DNA from: Paludibacteraceae bacterium
GTDB taxonomy: Bacteria > Bacteroidota > Bacteroidia > Bacteroidales > Paludibacteraceae
DNA: 64,000 nucleotides
Assembly (NCBI GenBank): GCA_017551675.1
Contig: JAFZLC010000040.1
Span: forward strand, 1 to 64,000
Direction of reading: 5' to 3'
Below are positions 9,926-18,388 of the stretch, piece by piece. The position numbers and the translations under genes were made by a program. The notes below the pieces were generated by a model. It saw nothing but the letters and a program-made list of their open reading frames with translations. It searched no databases and was not told the origin of the DNA. Position 1 is the stretch's first letter. Each line of letters begins with the position of its first letter.

Positions 9926-10390
9926 TCACTTTCGCCAAAATTTACTGGTGATATCCATCAGTTCCCCATTAAAGATGCTATATAATCTTTGATTGGTTGT
10001 TCTACTATTCAACGGACCGCAATCTTCGCGATATGGTCCCACCTTTATATAATCGAAATCAGCCAAAGGAAAGGATTCTGGCAAGTTAGGCTTGCCAGAA
10101 TACCATCCCACTTTTAACGGCTGATACTTTTCTTTTATGTAATGTGCCAAAGAAGCTACCGACTTATGATCTGCATCACCACCCATGAAGCATATACAAG
10201 TTACATCCTTGCCATACTTCTCAATCAACGCATCCAAAGAGGTCTCATTCAACTCCTCTCCCACATCTTCCATTAAATACGGACTGTGACATCCAACACA
10301 ACGATTCGGACAATTAGATATATTGATAGCCAATGTCACCTCGTTGGGTATTTCCTGGAAGACTATATCATAATCAGCATACTTTAGCAT
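9926..10390 (-). CDS. nrdG: Anaerobic ribonucleotide reductase activating protein
   Basis: A 154-residue radical-SAM activase that installs the glycyl radical on NrdD. The iron-sulfur ligands are visible as CPNRCVGC (CxxxCxxC) around residues 28-35. A CFMGGDADHKS segment follows, as in other NrdG proteins, and the length is typical. It begins 6 nt after the nrdD stop, so the two form one operon. Its presence implies growth without oxygen. Confidence 0.95.
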   Translation of the reverse strand: MLKYADYDIVFQEIPNEVTLAINISNCPNRCVGCHSPYLMEDVGEELNETSLDALIEKYGKDVTCICFMGGDADHKSVASLAHYIKEKYQPLKVGWYSGKPNLPESFPLADFDYIKVGPYREDCGPLNSRTTNQRLYSIFNGELMDITSKFWRK

Positions 10391-10396
10391 ACCATA

Positions 10397-12484
10397 TTAG
10401 TATTTTGCATAGAATCTTCTAGATGCCTCTCTCTGACGAGCCTCTGAGAAGTTGCTGATACGTTTCATGTAACCAATCACACGAGTCAAGTAATCGACAT
10501 TCTTACTTTGGCAATGAGGACATTCCTTCAAATAACGTTTGTCAATGTGACCACAATCGTTACATACAGTGTTAGGAATATTGAATGTAAAGTAGTTACA
10601 TCCCTCTTTAGCTGCCACACGAATCAACTGACGATATTGATCTTTTGTCAAATGCTCCTCCAAATTCATGTGTAGAGCAGAACCTCCCGTCAAGTGTTCG
10701 ATGTACTTACGACCATGTAAGCGGAACTTATCCACCACATTCAATGAGGTATCCTCAACGATATAGAAGTAACTATTATAGCAATCACGAGGAACTGAAT
10801 AGCCATCCTCACGATCCCATTTTGCATGTTTCACACCCACATTTTCTGCAGGAATCATTTCGCAGTTGAACATCACATCCTTTGTACGATACTTCTTATT
10901 GTAACGTTCAACCAAGCCTAAGATGCTTTGTACGAAACGAACATATTCAGGATTATCCTTGATGACAATACCCATAAACTCAGCAGCTTCAACCAAACCG
11001 TTAACACCGATGGTTAGATATTGACGAGACAAGTTAATGTAACCAGCATCAAACAATGGCAACAAACCTTTTGATTGAAGATATTTCAAGTTCTCATTGT
11101 AAGCCAATTGAACCTTATGAACCAAATCAACTACCTCTTCCAAATAGGTTAAATAAGGAATACCGTTCTTCACAGCAAACTGAACACAGCGATTCAAATT
11201 GACTGTCAACACGCTCTTAGAACCCGTTGAAACACCACCTGCACCCAACGTGTAGCTAAATCCATTGTCTTGGATCTCATTTCTCAAACGGCAACAGCTA
11301 CTCAAAGAGTCTGCATTATCACTGATATAAGTGAAGAATGAGTGTCCTTCAGCATACATCTCAGCAGTGAAATCACCCCACTCCTCATCTTGAGGTTCGC
11401 CATCCTTTGTCAACAACGCCATGGTCTCTACTGGGAATGTCAAGACAGTCTTGGTTCTCTCTGCATTAAACCATTTCATGAAACGTTTTTGCAACCAGCT
11501 TAATGATTCCCAATCAGGACGAGAGCCATCAGGGAAGACGAAATTCTCGAAAAGACTATTGAAGTAGTATTTATCGTAATAGGAGATATTCCAGAATACA
11601 GCTTGGAAGTTACGAGCTCCTGTTGGTTGGTTGATTGAATAGACAATCTGCTCGAAGCAATCTGTAATCACCTTATCCAAAGAGCGTTGACGGGTAGACA
11701 AATCAACCACCTTGTCTGGCTCCTTATAATAATCCTGTCCATATTCCTTCTGAATGAAGTAATTCATATACATCAAGAACTCAGGAGTAGCACATGCACC
11801 ACTCAACATACTTGATACCATGAACACCATATTAACAAATCCACCACAGAAAGACTTCAAATTGGTTGGTTTCTTTGAGTTACCACCAATAGCCAACGTA
11901 CCACCGATCAACCAAGGATACATGGTGATACTAGCGCAATAATTGGCCAAACTGGTTTCATCATTCTTGTAGATAAAATGTTGGTTCAATAGTTGCAAGT
12001 ATTTATCTGATGTCTCCTTACCATACATCTCCTTCAAACGATCAACCAACAGACGACGGTTCAAACGGATGAAGTTGGACTTTGGCAACTCACCTATCAA
12101 AGTGGCAATATTCTTATTCTCTACATTAGCATTGGCATCATACTTACTACCAGAAGCAGAATTAGAGGCATTACTATAATCTGTAAGGAATTGCAGTTTG
12201 TCGCGGACTTCACGGTCTTCTAAATGTTTTTGACGGTACAAGATGTATGACTTTGCCACAGAAAAATACTTTTCTGTCATCAAGGAAAACTCAACTTGGT
12301 TCTGAATTTCCTCCACACTCATACCATTATGAATACTCAGACGACCTAAAATGTCTGTTAAAATCTCTTGTGTCGCGAAACTGCCTACGGACAAAAATGC
12401 TCGAGAAATAGCGTTTTTAATCTTATCTACCGAAAATGGCTCTGCTTTTCCGTCGCGCTTTACGATAAAAATATTCCCACTCAT
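10397..12484 (-). CDS. nrdD: Anaerobic ribonucleoside-triphosphate reductase
   Basis: A 695-residue class III reductase making dNTPs under anaerobiosis. It has an N-terminal ATP-cone (residues ~5-90, FIVKRDGKAEPFSVDKI), a large ten-stranded barrel, a C-terminal zinc site (Cys641, Cys644, Cys655, Cys658) and the glycyl-radical motif RVIGY with Gly671. No part is missing. It precedes nrdG on the same strand. The 270-nt upstream gap is AT-rich; I could not pick a confident promoter in it. Confidence 0.96.
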   Translation of the reverse strand: MSGNIFIVKRDGKAEPFSVDKIKNAISRAFLSVGSFATQEILTDILGRLSIHNGMSVEEIQNQVEFSLMTEKYFSVAKSYILYRQKHLEDREVRDKLQFLTDYSNASNSASGSKYDANANVENKNIATLIGELPKSNFIRLNRRLLVDRLKEMYGKETSDKYLQLLNQHFIYKNDETSLANYCASITMYPWLIGGTLAIGGNSKKPTNLKSFCGGFVNMVFMVSSMLSGACATPEFLMYMNYFIQKEYGQDYYKEPDKVVDLSTRQRSLDKVITDCFEQIVYSINQPTGARNFQAVFWNISYYDKYYFNSLFENFVFPDGSRPDWESLSWLQKRFMKWFNAERTKTVLTFPVETMALLTKDGEPQDEEWGDFTAEMYAEGHSFFTYISDNADSLSSCCRLRNEIQDNGFSYTLGAGGVSTGSKSVLTVNLNRCVQFAVKNGIPYLTYLEEVVDLVHKVQLAYNENLKYLQSKGLLPLFDAGYINLSRQYLTIGVNGLVEAAEFMGIVIKDNPEYVRFVQSILGLVERYNKKYRTKDVMFNCEMIPAENVGVKHAKWDREDGYSVPRDCYNSYFYIVEDTSLNVVDKFRLHGRKYIEHLTGGSALHMNLEEHLTKDQYRQLIRVAAKEGCNYFTFNIPNTVCNDCGHIDKRYLKECPHCQSKNVDYLTRVIGYMKRISNFSEARQREASRRFYAKY

Positions 12485-12687
12485 TTTATCTATTAAATTT
12501 AAAATTTTATGTTACTAATTTTCTATTCAGACTTAGCGATAGGGTCACATCGAAATATCTTTTGGATACCTCCATCTCATTATTGCACTATAAACATTCA
12601 AAACTTGTACTAAGAAAAACAACGAAACATCATCCCGTTTTGCCTTTTTAAGTGCTTTCTACTCCAACTCTAAGGACAAAACAAAAA

Positions 12688-12718
12688 TAGGGATATAATT
12701 GAAATAATTATACCCCTA
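12688..12718 (-). terminator. Intrinsic terminator after the porin gene
   Basis: A 13-bp stem (12688-12700 with 12706-12718, one G-U pair) and 5-nt loop; on the minus strand it is followed by a T-rich run. It separates the porin from nrdD. Confidence 0.75.
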
Positions 12719-12754
12719 TTCGATTAAGTTATTAACAAAATCACAAATCGCTGA

Positions 12755-14137
12755 TTACCAAGCATATTTGATCATTGCACATATTCGATTATTAGCTACA
12801 GTATGATCTGCATTCGCTTCGCCAAAGATATTGCGAGTACCGTATCCAACAGATGTCAATTCATACTCCAAACCTAAGGTCAACTTGTTCACATTGTAAG
12901 TAATAGCTGGACATATTCTCCATATGTAATCAATGTTAGATGCTCCATTCACATATAAGTCACCTACAATTGCTTTTCTCGCACCAAAGTTATTAAAGTA
13001 TCCCAAGAACAAGTTTCCTTTCACCTTGCTTCCGTATGACAAGTTCAACCATGTGGAGAAGCTACGCAAAGGAGCATAATCACGAGTACCATCCTCATTA
13101 AAGCCAACCACACCATATCCACTCATCATGTTCAAATGCGCAGTGTTTTGTCCGAAGACTCCCTTCCAACGCAACAAGAATTTATCCTTCTTATAGTTGA
13201 TGAACATCATTGGAGAAACAGAGAAGGCATACTCCTTAACAACACGCTTAGTTGTGTCTGTAACCGTTTTCTCCACCTCATTCACTTCTGCAATGGAATT
13301 ATCTTCATTGAATGTAGTATCATTCACAAAAATTTTCTTTTCGTATGGGAAATCCATGATTGTGCGTGGACGAAGACGTAACATATCGAGACCCGCACCT
13401 ATTTGGAATCCTTTCTCATTAGCATAATCCAATCCGATGAAGAATTCTGGCATGATAGCCTTCGTTTGGTATTCATCAGATTTTCCGTTAGGACCTACAG
13501 ATTTATATTGGAATTGCCAAATTGCAGCCAATGTATAGCGCATTTTTCCTACCGTATAATCATAGCGAATCTGAGGAGAACGGCTGAAAGGTTGGAACGG
13601 AGAACCCGAAGCCAAACCAAGCACATCAGGGAGATCACCCGACATAGGATGCCAAGCCTGACCAGCCAAGATGGAATTGTGTTGCCATTTCATCTTCATA
13701 TAAGCCTGACGGATACGAAGCATAGTAGTGCTAGTAGCAAAACCACAGAAGTCTGTTTCGAATTTAGCTGAGAGATCTGCATTCAAAGCACGCACACCCG
13801 AGATATCCAATCCCAAACGAGAAGTGATTGCTAAGAAATTGGCAGTTGAAACATCGTTCAAATCCTCATCATGCGTTTCATTCCAACTCTCATCCTTTGG
13901 TATCTGGTTGTACAATCCAGCATTAGACTGAATATTTTGACGAGAATCGTAATAAAAATAGTTACGAACAAAGCCGTATGGTTTAAACTTCACCTTACCC
14001 ACGGAGAGTGATTTTTCAGAAGTTCCCCCTGAAATCGGCTCCTCCGAAATCACTTTTGCCACGACAACAGAATCCTCCTGTGCCATCAATGCATTAAACG
14101 ACAGAACTGCCGCTGTTAGAGCTATAATTCGCTTCAT
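12755..14137 (-). CDS. Outer-membrane porin-like beta-barrel protein
   Basis: A 460-residue protein with a signal peptide (cleavage after LMAQ) and then beta-barrel sequence: alternating aromatic/hydrophobic strands such as KFKPYGFVRNYFYYD and a C-terminal aromatic strand ending in KYAW. The YGFVRNYFYYDSR start of the barrel resembles the DcaP-like porin family, but that is recall and unverified. It lies directly downstream of the DASS symporter on the same strand, so it may be the outer-membrane pore for the same anion. A hairpin between the two genes could set their ratio. Confidence 0.75.
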   Translation of the reverse strand: MKRIIALTAAVLSFNALMAQEDSVVVAKVISEEPISGGTSEKSLSVGKVKFKPYGFVRNYFYYDSRQNIQSNAGLYNQIPKDESWNETHDEDLNDVSTANFLAITSRLGLDISGVRALNADLSAKFETDFCGFATSTTMLRIRQAYMKMKWQHNSILAGQAWHPMSGDLPDVLGLASGSPFQPFSRSPQIRYDYTVGKMRYTLAAIWQFQYKSVGPNGKSDEYQTKAIMPEFFIGLDYANEKGFQIGAGLDMLRLRPRTIMDFPYEKKIFVNDTTFNEDNSIAEVNEVEKTVTDTTKRVVKEYAFSVSPMMFINYKKDKFLLRWKGVFGQNTAHLNMMSGYGVVGFNEDGTRDYAPLRSFSTWLNLSYGSKVKGNLFLGYFNNFGARKAIVGDLYVNGASNIDYIWRICPAITYNVNKLTLGLEYELTSVGYGTRNIFGEANADHTVANNRICAMIKYAW

Positions 14138-14160
14138 TTTATTTATTTAATATCATTAAA

Positions 14161-14188
14161 AATGGACACGAAACCAATCGTGTCCATT
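14161..14188 (-). terminator. Intercistronic hairpin between symporter and porin genes
   Basis: A perfect 11-bp stem (14161-14171 with 14178-14188) with a 6-nt loop; a T-run follows on the minus strand. It sits only 23 nt before the porin ATG, so it may be an attenuator or RNA-processing site rather than a full stop. Confidence 0.65.
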
Positions 14189-14202
14189 TATGTTCATTTA
14201 CA

Positions 14203-15831
14203 TTATCCCAACAAGCTGCTGAAATTAAACAACAGCAAATAACCAAGAATCAAGCTAACGATACCGACAAAGATTCCCACAATAGCCATCTCGCTTTGTT
14301 TGATGAATCCTTTCTGATAGGCGATAGCATTCGGAGGTGTTGAAATAGGCAATGCCATTGCGAAAGAAGCAGACAAAGCCAAACCAACGATCAATGTAGT
14401 TGCTCCACCATAAGGATCCAATTTTGGACCCATACCTTTGGCGATTGACACAAAAATAGGAATTAACAAAGCTGCAGTAGCCGAGTTAGACATAAAGGTG
14501 GACATAACCAAGCACAGAACGCCAGAGCCAAGGATTACTGCGATGGTTGACCAAGATTTGAAGTCGATAGACTTAACAACATGTTCAGACATCGTCATCA
14601 CCTTTCCTGTTTCAGGATCTAAAACGCCAGATGCACTTTCCAATCCAACACCTAATGCGAAACCACCAGCTACAAGCCAAAGCACGTCCCAATCTATCTT
14701 TGCCAAATCTTTCTTTCCAAAAACACCAGTCAAGCAGAATACCGCAAACGGAATCAATGCCACCACATTAGCATTAACATTGAACAATGCCTTTCCAAAT
14801 ACCCATAAGAAGATGGTAACTGCGAATGTCACATAAACGACATATGCCTTAGGGCTCTTATCTATATCACCGTCGATTTTCACTTCAATTTTCTCTTGTT
14901 TTGAAGGGAAGAACTTACACAAAAAAAGCCAAGCAATAAACAAGATAAGAAGTGCCAAAGGAACCATCAACATCATCCATTTACCAAAGCTAATTTCTAA
15001 TCCCATGCTCTCCAACCATCCTGTAGCAACAACGTTAGGAGGAGTACCGATAGGAGTTCCCACACCACCGATATTCGCAGCAACTGGGATAGCCAATGCC
15101 AAACCGACACGGCCCTTATTATCCGATTCCGGCATAGTAGCCAACACTGGAACCAAGATAGCTATCATCATGGCAGCAGTAGCAGTATTACTCATAAACA
15201 TTGAAAGAATAGCCGTAACGAACAAGAAACCTAACATCACATATTTAGGTTTTGTTCCGAAAGGCTTCAGAATAGCTCTTGCCAAAGTAGCATCCAATTT
15301 ATATTTAGTAGCAGCAATAGCCAAAACAAATCCACCCATGAAAAGCATCACTGTTGGGTGAGCGAAAGCAGCCATGATTGATTTAGACGACAAAGTTGGA
15401 ATTTTTTCACCTCCATACAAAACACTTTTTTTCATAGCACCATTCAATGCCTCTTTCAAAGCATACGTATCACCATTAGACGAGATACCGAAAAGGTCTG
15501 CCAATCTATGCATATTATCCAGATTCTCCATATCACCATAACCATCGTGAAGGAAAGATAACATACTATCGGACGTGGTCAGCAGCATCAGCACCATCAC
15601 CACCACGGAAGTACCCCAAATAGGAATAGGTTCCATAATCCACATTACTGCAGCCATCACAAAAATGGCAATAATTCTTTGCTCAATCACCGTCAAACCC
15701 TCAACACCGAAGAAGTCTGTAGGAAGAGCCCAAATAAGACTCGTCAACACTATTGTCACCAATAAACCAATCACCTTCTTTTTCTCGATACCGAAGATAA
15801 GGTTATTCTGCGGTCCACTATTACAATCCAT
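14203..15831 (-). CDS. DASS/SLC13-family sodium:anion symporter
   Basis: A 542-residue inner-membrane transporter with 11 or more hydrophobic spans and two repeats. Each repeat carries the Ser-Asn-Thr type hairpin motif (SNTATAAMM and SNSATAALL), followed by a Pro-rich turn (GTPIGTPPNVV and LPISTPPNAIA). These bind Na+ and the carboxylate substrate in VcINDY. Likely substrates are C4-dicarboxylates, citrate or sulfate; the sequence does not decide. An extra ~70-residue soluble insert follows the first helices (residues ~85-155). It has a clear promoter and the downstream porin as a possible partner. Confidence 0.9.
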   Translation of the reverse strand: MDCNSGPQNNLIFGIEKKKVIGLLVTIVLTSLIWALPTDFFGVEGLTVIEQRIIAIFVMAAVMWIMEPIPIWGTSVVVMVLMLLTTSDSMLSFLHDGYGDMENLDNMHRLADLFGISSNGDTYALKEALNGAMKKSVLYGGEKIPTLSSKSIMAAFAHPTVMLFMGGFVLAIAATKYKLDATLARAILKPFGTKPKYVMLGFLFVTAILSMFMSNTATAAMMIAILVPVLATMPESDNKGRVGLALAIPVAANIGGVGTPIGTPPNVVATGWLESMGLEISFGKWMMLMVPLALLILFIAWLFLCKFFPSKQEKIEVKIDGDIDKSPKAYVVYVTFAVTIFLWVFGKALFNVNANVVALIPFAVFCLTGVFGKKDLAKIDWDVLWLVAGGFALGVGLESASGVLDPETGKVMTMSEHVVKSIDFKSWSTIAVILGSGVLCLVMSTFMSNSATAALLIPIFVSIAKGMGPKLDPYGGATTLIVGLALSASFAMALPISTPPNAIAYQKGFIKQSEMAIVGIFVGIVSLILGYLLLFNFSSLLG

Positions 15832-15920
15832 AATAAATATAAAATATAAATTTGTTAGTTATTAATTCATCTTTTATTGTTTATTTAAATAGGTGTAACA
15901 CCCACCCTTCAAAAAAACTT

Positions 15921-15928
15921 CGCAAATG
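15921..15928 (-). promoter_or_regulatory. Promoter of the symporter gene
   Basis: TACATTTG on the minus strand matches TAnnTTTG, with TTTG (plus 15949-15952) 20 nt upstream as the -33 element. Confidence 0.65.
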
Positions 15929-16079
15929 TATAAAATGCGCATAAATTATACAAAAAGAAAAGAGAAAAGATTTTCACAATTTTTACACCCTATTTTTAAC
16001 ATAATTTAACTTTCGTACACATTTTATAATATTTTACACAATTCTAAAATTTAAAAATTGTAAATTAAAAAATAAAGTG

Positions 16080-16087
16080 TATCTTTG
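16080..16087 (+). promoter_or_regulatory. Promoter of the acyl-CoA carboxylase operon
   Basis: TATCTTTG followed by CAC is an excellent -7 box; a TTG at 16058-16060 lies 19 nt upstream as the -33 element. The leader to the ATG at 16256 is about 160 nt. Confidence 0.75.
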
Positions 16088-16255
16088 CACCGAAATTAGC
16101 CAAATAAGGGCTAGTAGATTCGTTGAATTAATGATCAATTTAATCAACCTAAGTTTTTAAAATCGAAAGGGAGAGACACAGTACAGGAGATGGTTGTGAT
16201 GTAAGACTGACATTAATGTGCAGAGAGTGTTCAATCCTGATTAAATGTTTTGTGT

Positions 16256-17779
16256 ATGATATCTAAAATTCTAGTTGCCAATAGAGGGGAGATTGCGATG
16301 CGCGTCATGCGTTCATGTAAGGAAATGGGCATAAAGACCGTGGCAATTTATTCCGAAGCTGACAGAACGTCAAGGCATGTATTTTTTGCCGACGAAGCCG
16401 TTTGTATCGGACCTGCGCAATCCTCCGAGAGTTATCTGAAAATTGACAACATCATTGCAGCAGCAAAAAAATTCAATGCTGATGCCATCCATCCAGGATA
16501 TGGCTTTCTATCTGAAAACGCCGAATTTGCAAAGCGTTGTGAAAAGGAAGGAATCATTTTCATTGGAGCTCCATACAAAGCAATTCAAGACATGGGTGAT
16601 AAGATCACCGCTCGCAAGCTGATGATTGCGGCCGGTGTTCCTGTTGTTCCCGGAACTGAAAGACCTCTTGAATCTTATGAAGAGGCGCTTGAAACAGCCA
16701 AGAAAATCGGATTCCCTGTGATGATCAAAGCATCTGCAGGTGGTGGAGGTAAAGGAATCAGAATCATTCGCGAAGCCTCCGAATTGAAAAATGCATACGA
16801 CAGTGCCATTTCAGAAGCAATTGCTTCCTTTGCTAATGGTACTATATATATGGAAAAACTCATCGAGCACCCTCATCATATAGAATTTCAGGTGTTGGCC
16901 GACAAACATGGTAACGTCGTTCACCTTTTCGAACGTGAATGTTCCATCCAACGCAAGCACCAGAAAGTAATTGAGGAGACTCCTTCTCCAATCATGACTG
17001 AGAAAGTGCGTAAAGAGATGGGTGAAATTGCAGTTCGTGCAGCAAAAGCTGTAAAATACGAAGGTGCAGGAACCATCGAATTCATGGTTGACGACAAACT
17101 CAACTACTACTTCTTGGAGATGAACACCCGTTTGCAAGTGGAGCATCCTATCACTGAAGAAGTGCTTGGAATCGACTTGGTAAAAGAGCAAATCAAAGTA
17201 GCCAACGGCGAACCACTACGCTTCAAACAAGAAGACTTATCACAACGTGGTCACGCCATCGAGTGTCGTATCTGTGCAGAGGATGCAGAAAACGGATTCA
17301 CACCTACTCCAGGCATCATCAAACTGATGACAGAGCCTTCTGGTATCGGCGTACGTGTAGACAGCTTCTGTTACGAAGGATATGAGATACCTATCTACTA
17401 TGACTCCATGTTGAGCAAACTCGTCGTATGGGCTGCCAACAGAACCTACGCCATCGAACGTATGCGCCGCGTTTTGTACGAATACAAAATCACAGGTACA
17501 AAAACCAACTTGTCATACTTAAGAAAGATATTGGAAGTGCCTGACTTTGTCAAAGGTCATTACACCACATCCTTCCTCGATGACAACAAACAAGTGTTGG
17601 AAGAAATCACATTGGAAGATGAGACGGAAGAGACTCACGACACAGAAGATATCGCAGCTATTGCTGCCTATTTCGATTATCTTTTGAACGAAGAACGTCC
17701 TGCTATCTGTGCAAACGACAACCGTCCAATCAGCAGATGGAGAGAATTCGGAAAACGTACGAACTTAAGGACATTGTAA
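16256..17779 (+). CDS. accC: Biotin carboxylase subunit of an acyl-CoA carboxylase
   Basis: A ~507-residue ATP-grasp enzyme that carboxylates biotin using ATP and bicarbonate. It shows the N-terminal Rossmann-like start MISKILVANRGEIA, the glycine-rich ATP loop KASAGGGGKGIR, and the catalytic stretch FLEMNTRLQVEHPITE. A C-terminal extension of about 50 residues beyond the usual E. coli AccC length is acidic. I chose ATG 16256, which gives the canonical N terminus; a TTG at 16250 would only add two residues. First gene of a three-gene operon with the biotin carrier and carboxyltransferase; the set resembles propionyl/acetyl-CoA carboxylases of Bacteroidales. Confidence 0.93.
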   Translation: MISKILVANRGEIAMRVMRSCKEMGIKTVAIYSEADRTSRHVFFADEAVCIGPAQSSESYLKIDNIIAAAKKFNADAIHPGYGFLSENAEFAKRCEKEGIIFIGAPYKAIQDMGDKITARKLMIAAGVPVVPGTERPLESYEEALETAKKIGFPVMIKASAGGGGKGIRIIREASELKNAYDSAISEAIASFANGTIYMEKLIEHPHHIEFQVLADKHGNVVHLFERECSIQRKHQKVIEETPSPIMTEKVRKEMGEIAVRAAKAVKYEGAGTIEFMVDDKLNYYFLEMNTRLQVEHPITEEVLGIDLVKEQIKVANGEPLRFKQEDLSQRGHAIECRICAEDAENGFTPTPGIIKLMTEPSGIGVRVDSFCYEGYEIPIYYDSMLSKLVVWAANRTYAIERMRRVLYEYKITGTKTNLSYLRKILEVPDFVKGHYTTSFLDDNKQVLEEITLEDETEETHDTEDIAAIAAYFDYLLNEERPAICANDNRPISRWREFGKRTNLRTL

Positions 17780-17824
17780 GTCTTTTCGTTTCTAGAAAAA
17801 GAATATTAACAAAACAAAATAAGT

Positions 17825-18349
17825 ATGAAAATTAAAGTCGGAAACAAAATCAAAGAGATTTCCCTTGTTAACAAAGAAAATAACAAAGTGGAGATTTTGG
17901 TGGACGATAAGACATACAACCTTGACATTGTAATGGCAGAAAATGGACTTTGTTCCATCATCACTGAAGATGGCCACTCATACAATGCAGAACTAAAGCC
18001 AAGCGAAAACAATCAAGACTATACCGTAAGCGTTGCTTTCAACACATTCCATGTTGAAATAGTCAATCCTTACCAATACGGAACCAAAAAGGCAAAATCA
18101 AACGAGAAGCAAGACAAAGTCTTCTCTCCAATGCCAGGAAAGGTAATCAGAATATTGGTGAAAGAAGGAGAAATCGTCAGAGCTGGAAGTCCAGTAATCA
18201 TCATCGAAGCCATGAAGATGCAAAGCGAATACAAGGTAAAAGATGATTGCTTAGTGAAGAAAATATTAGTGAACGAAGGTGACAACATTGCAGGCAACCA
18301 ATCATTGATTGAGTTGGGCGAGGCACCAGAAGAGGAAAATATAAACTAA
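17825..18349 (+). CDS. Biotin carboxyl carrier protein
   Basis: A 174-residue protein whose last ~75 residues are a biotinyl/lipoyl domain: SPMPGKVIRILVKEGE, then the biotinylation motif EAMKM with the acceptor lysine. The N-terminal ~100 residues form a beta-rich domain that probably docks on the other subunits. It carries CO2 from the biotin carboxylase (45 nt upstream) to the carboxyltransferase (39 nt downstream). A 21-nt repeat copy lies in the latter gap, starting two bases after the stop codon. Confidence 0.93.
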   Translation: MKIKVGNKIKEISLVNKENNKVEILVDDKTYNLDIVMAENGLCSIITEDGHSYNAELKPSENNQDYTVSVAFNTFHVEIVNPYQYGTKKAKSNEKQDKVFSPMPGKVIRILVKEGEIVRAGSPVIIIEAMKMQSEYKVKDDCLVKKILVNEGDNIAGNQSLIELGEAPEEENIN

Positions 18350-18350
18350 A

Positions 18351-18371
18351 GGTGAGTTCTATAAATTCGCC
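18351..18371 (+). repeat. Short imperfect palindromic repeat, copy 1
   Basis: Core GTTCTATAAATTCGCC preceded by GGTGA, giving GGTGA..TCGCC arms. Related copies are at 54959-54979, 58046-58061 and, degenerate, 56072-56085. Confidence 0.6.
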
Positions 18372-18388
18372 ATTTAAAAAAAAGTGAT

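Larger units (their letters stand above)
15832..16255. promoter_or_regulatory. Divergent regulatory region, symporter / carboxylase operon
   Basis: A 424-nt very AT-rich gap between divergent genes. It holds the two promoters annotated separately and a roughly 160-nt untranslated leader for the carboxylase operon. The leader contains small inverted repeats (for example TAGCC..GGCTA at about 16097-16114). I see no open reading frame longer than a few codons and no known riboswitch. Confidence 0.5.

Noticed and set aside
16187-16201. A 4-residue leader peptide (ATG GTT GTG ATG TAA) before accC
   Set aside because: Far too short to separate from chance, with no regulatory codons.
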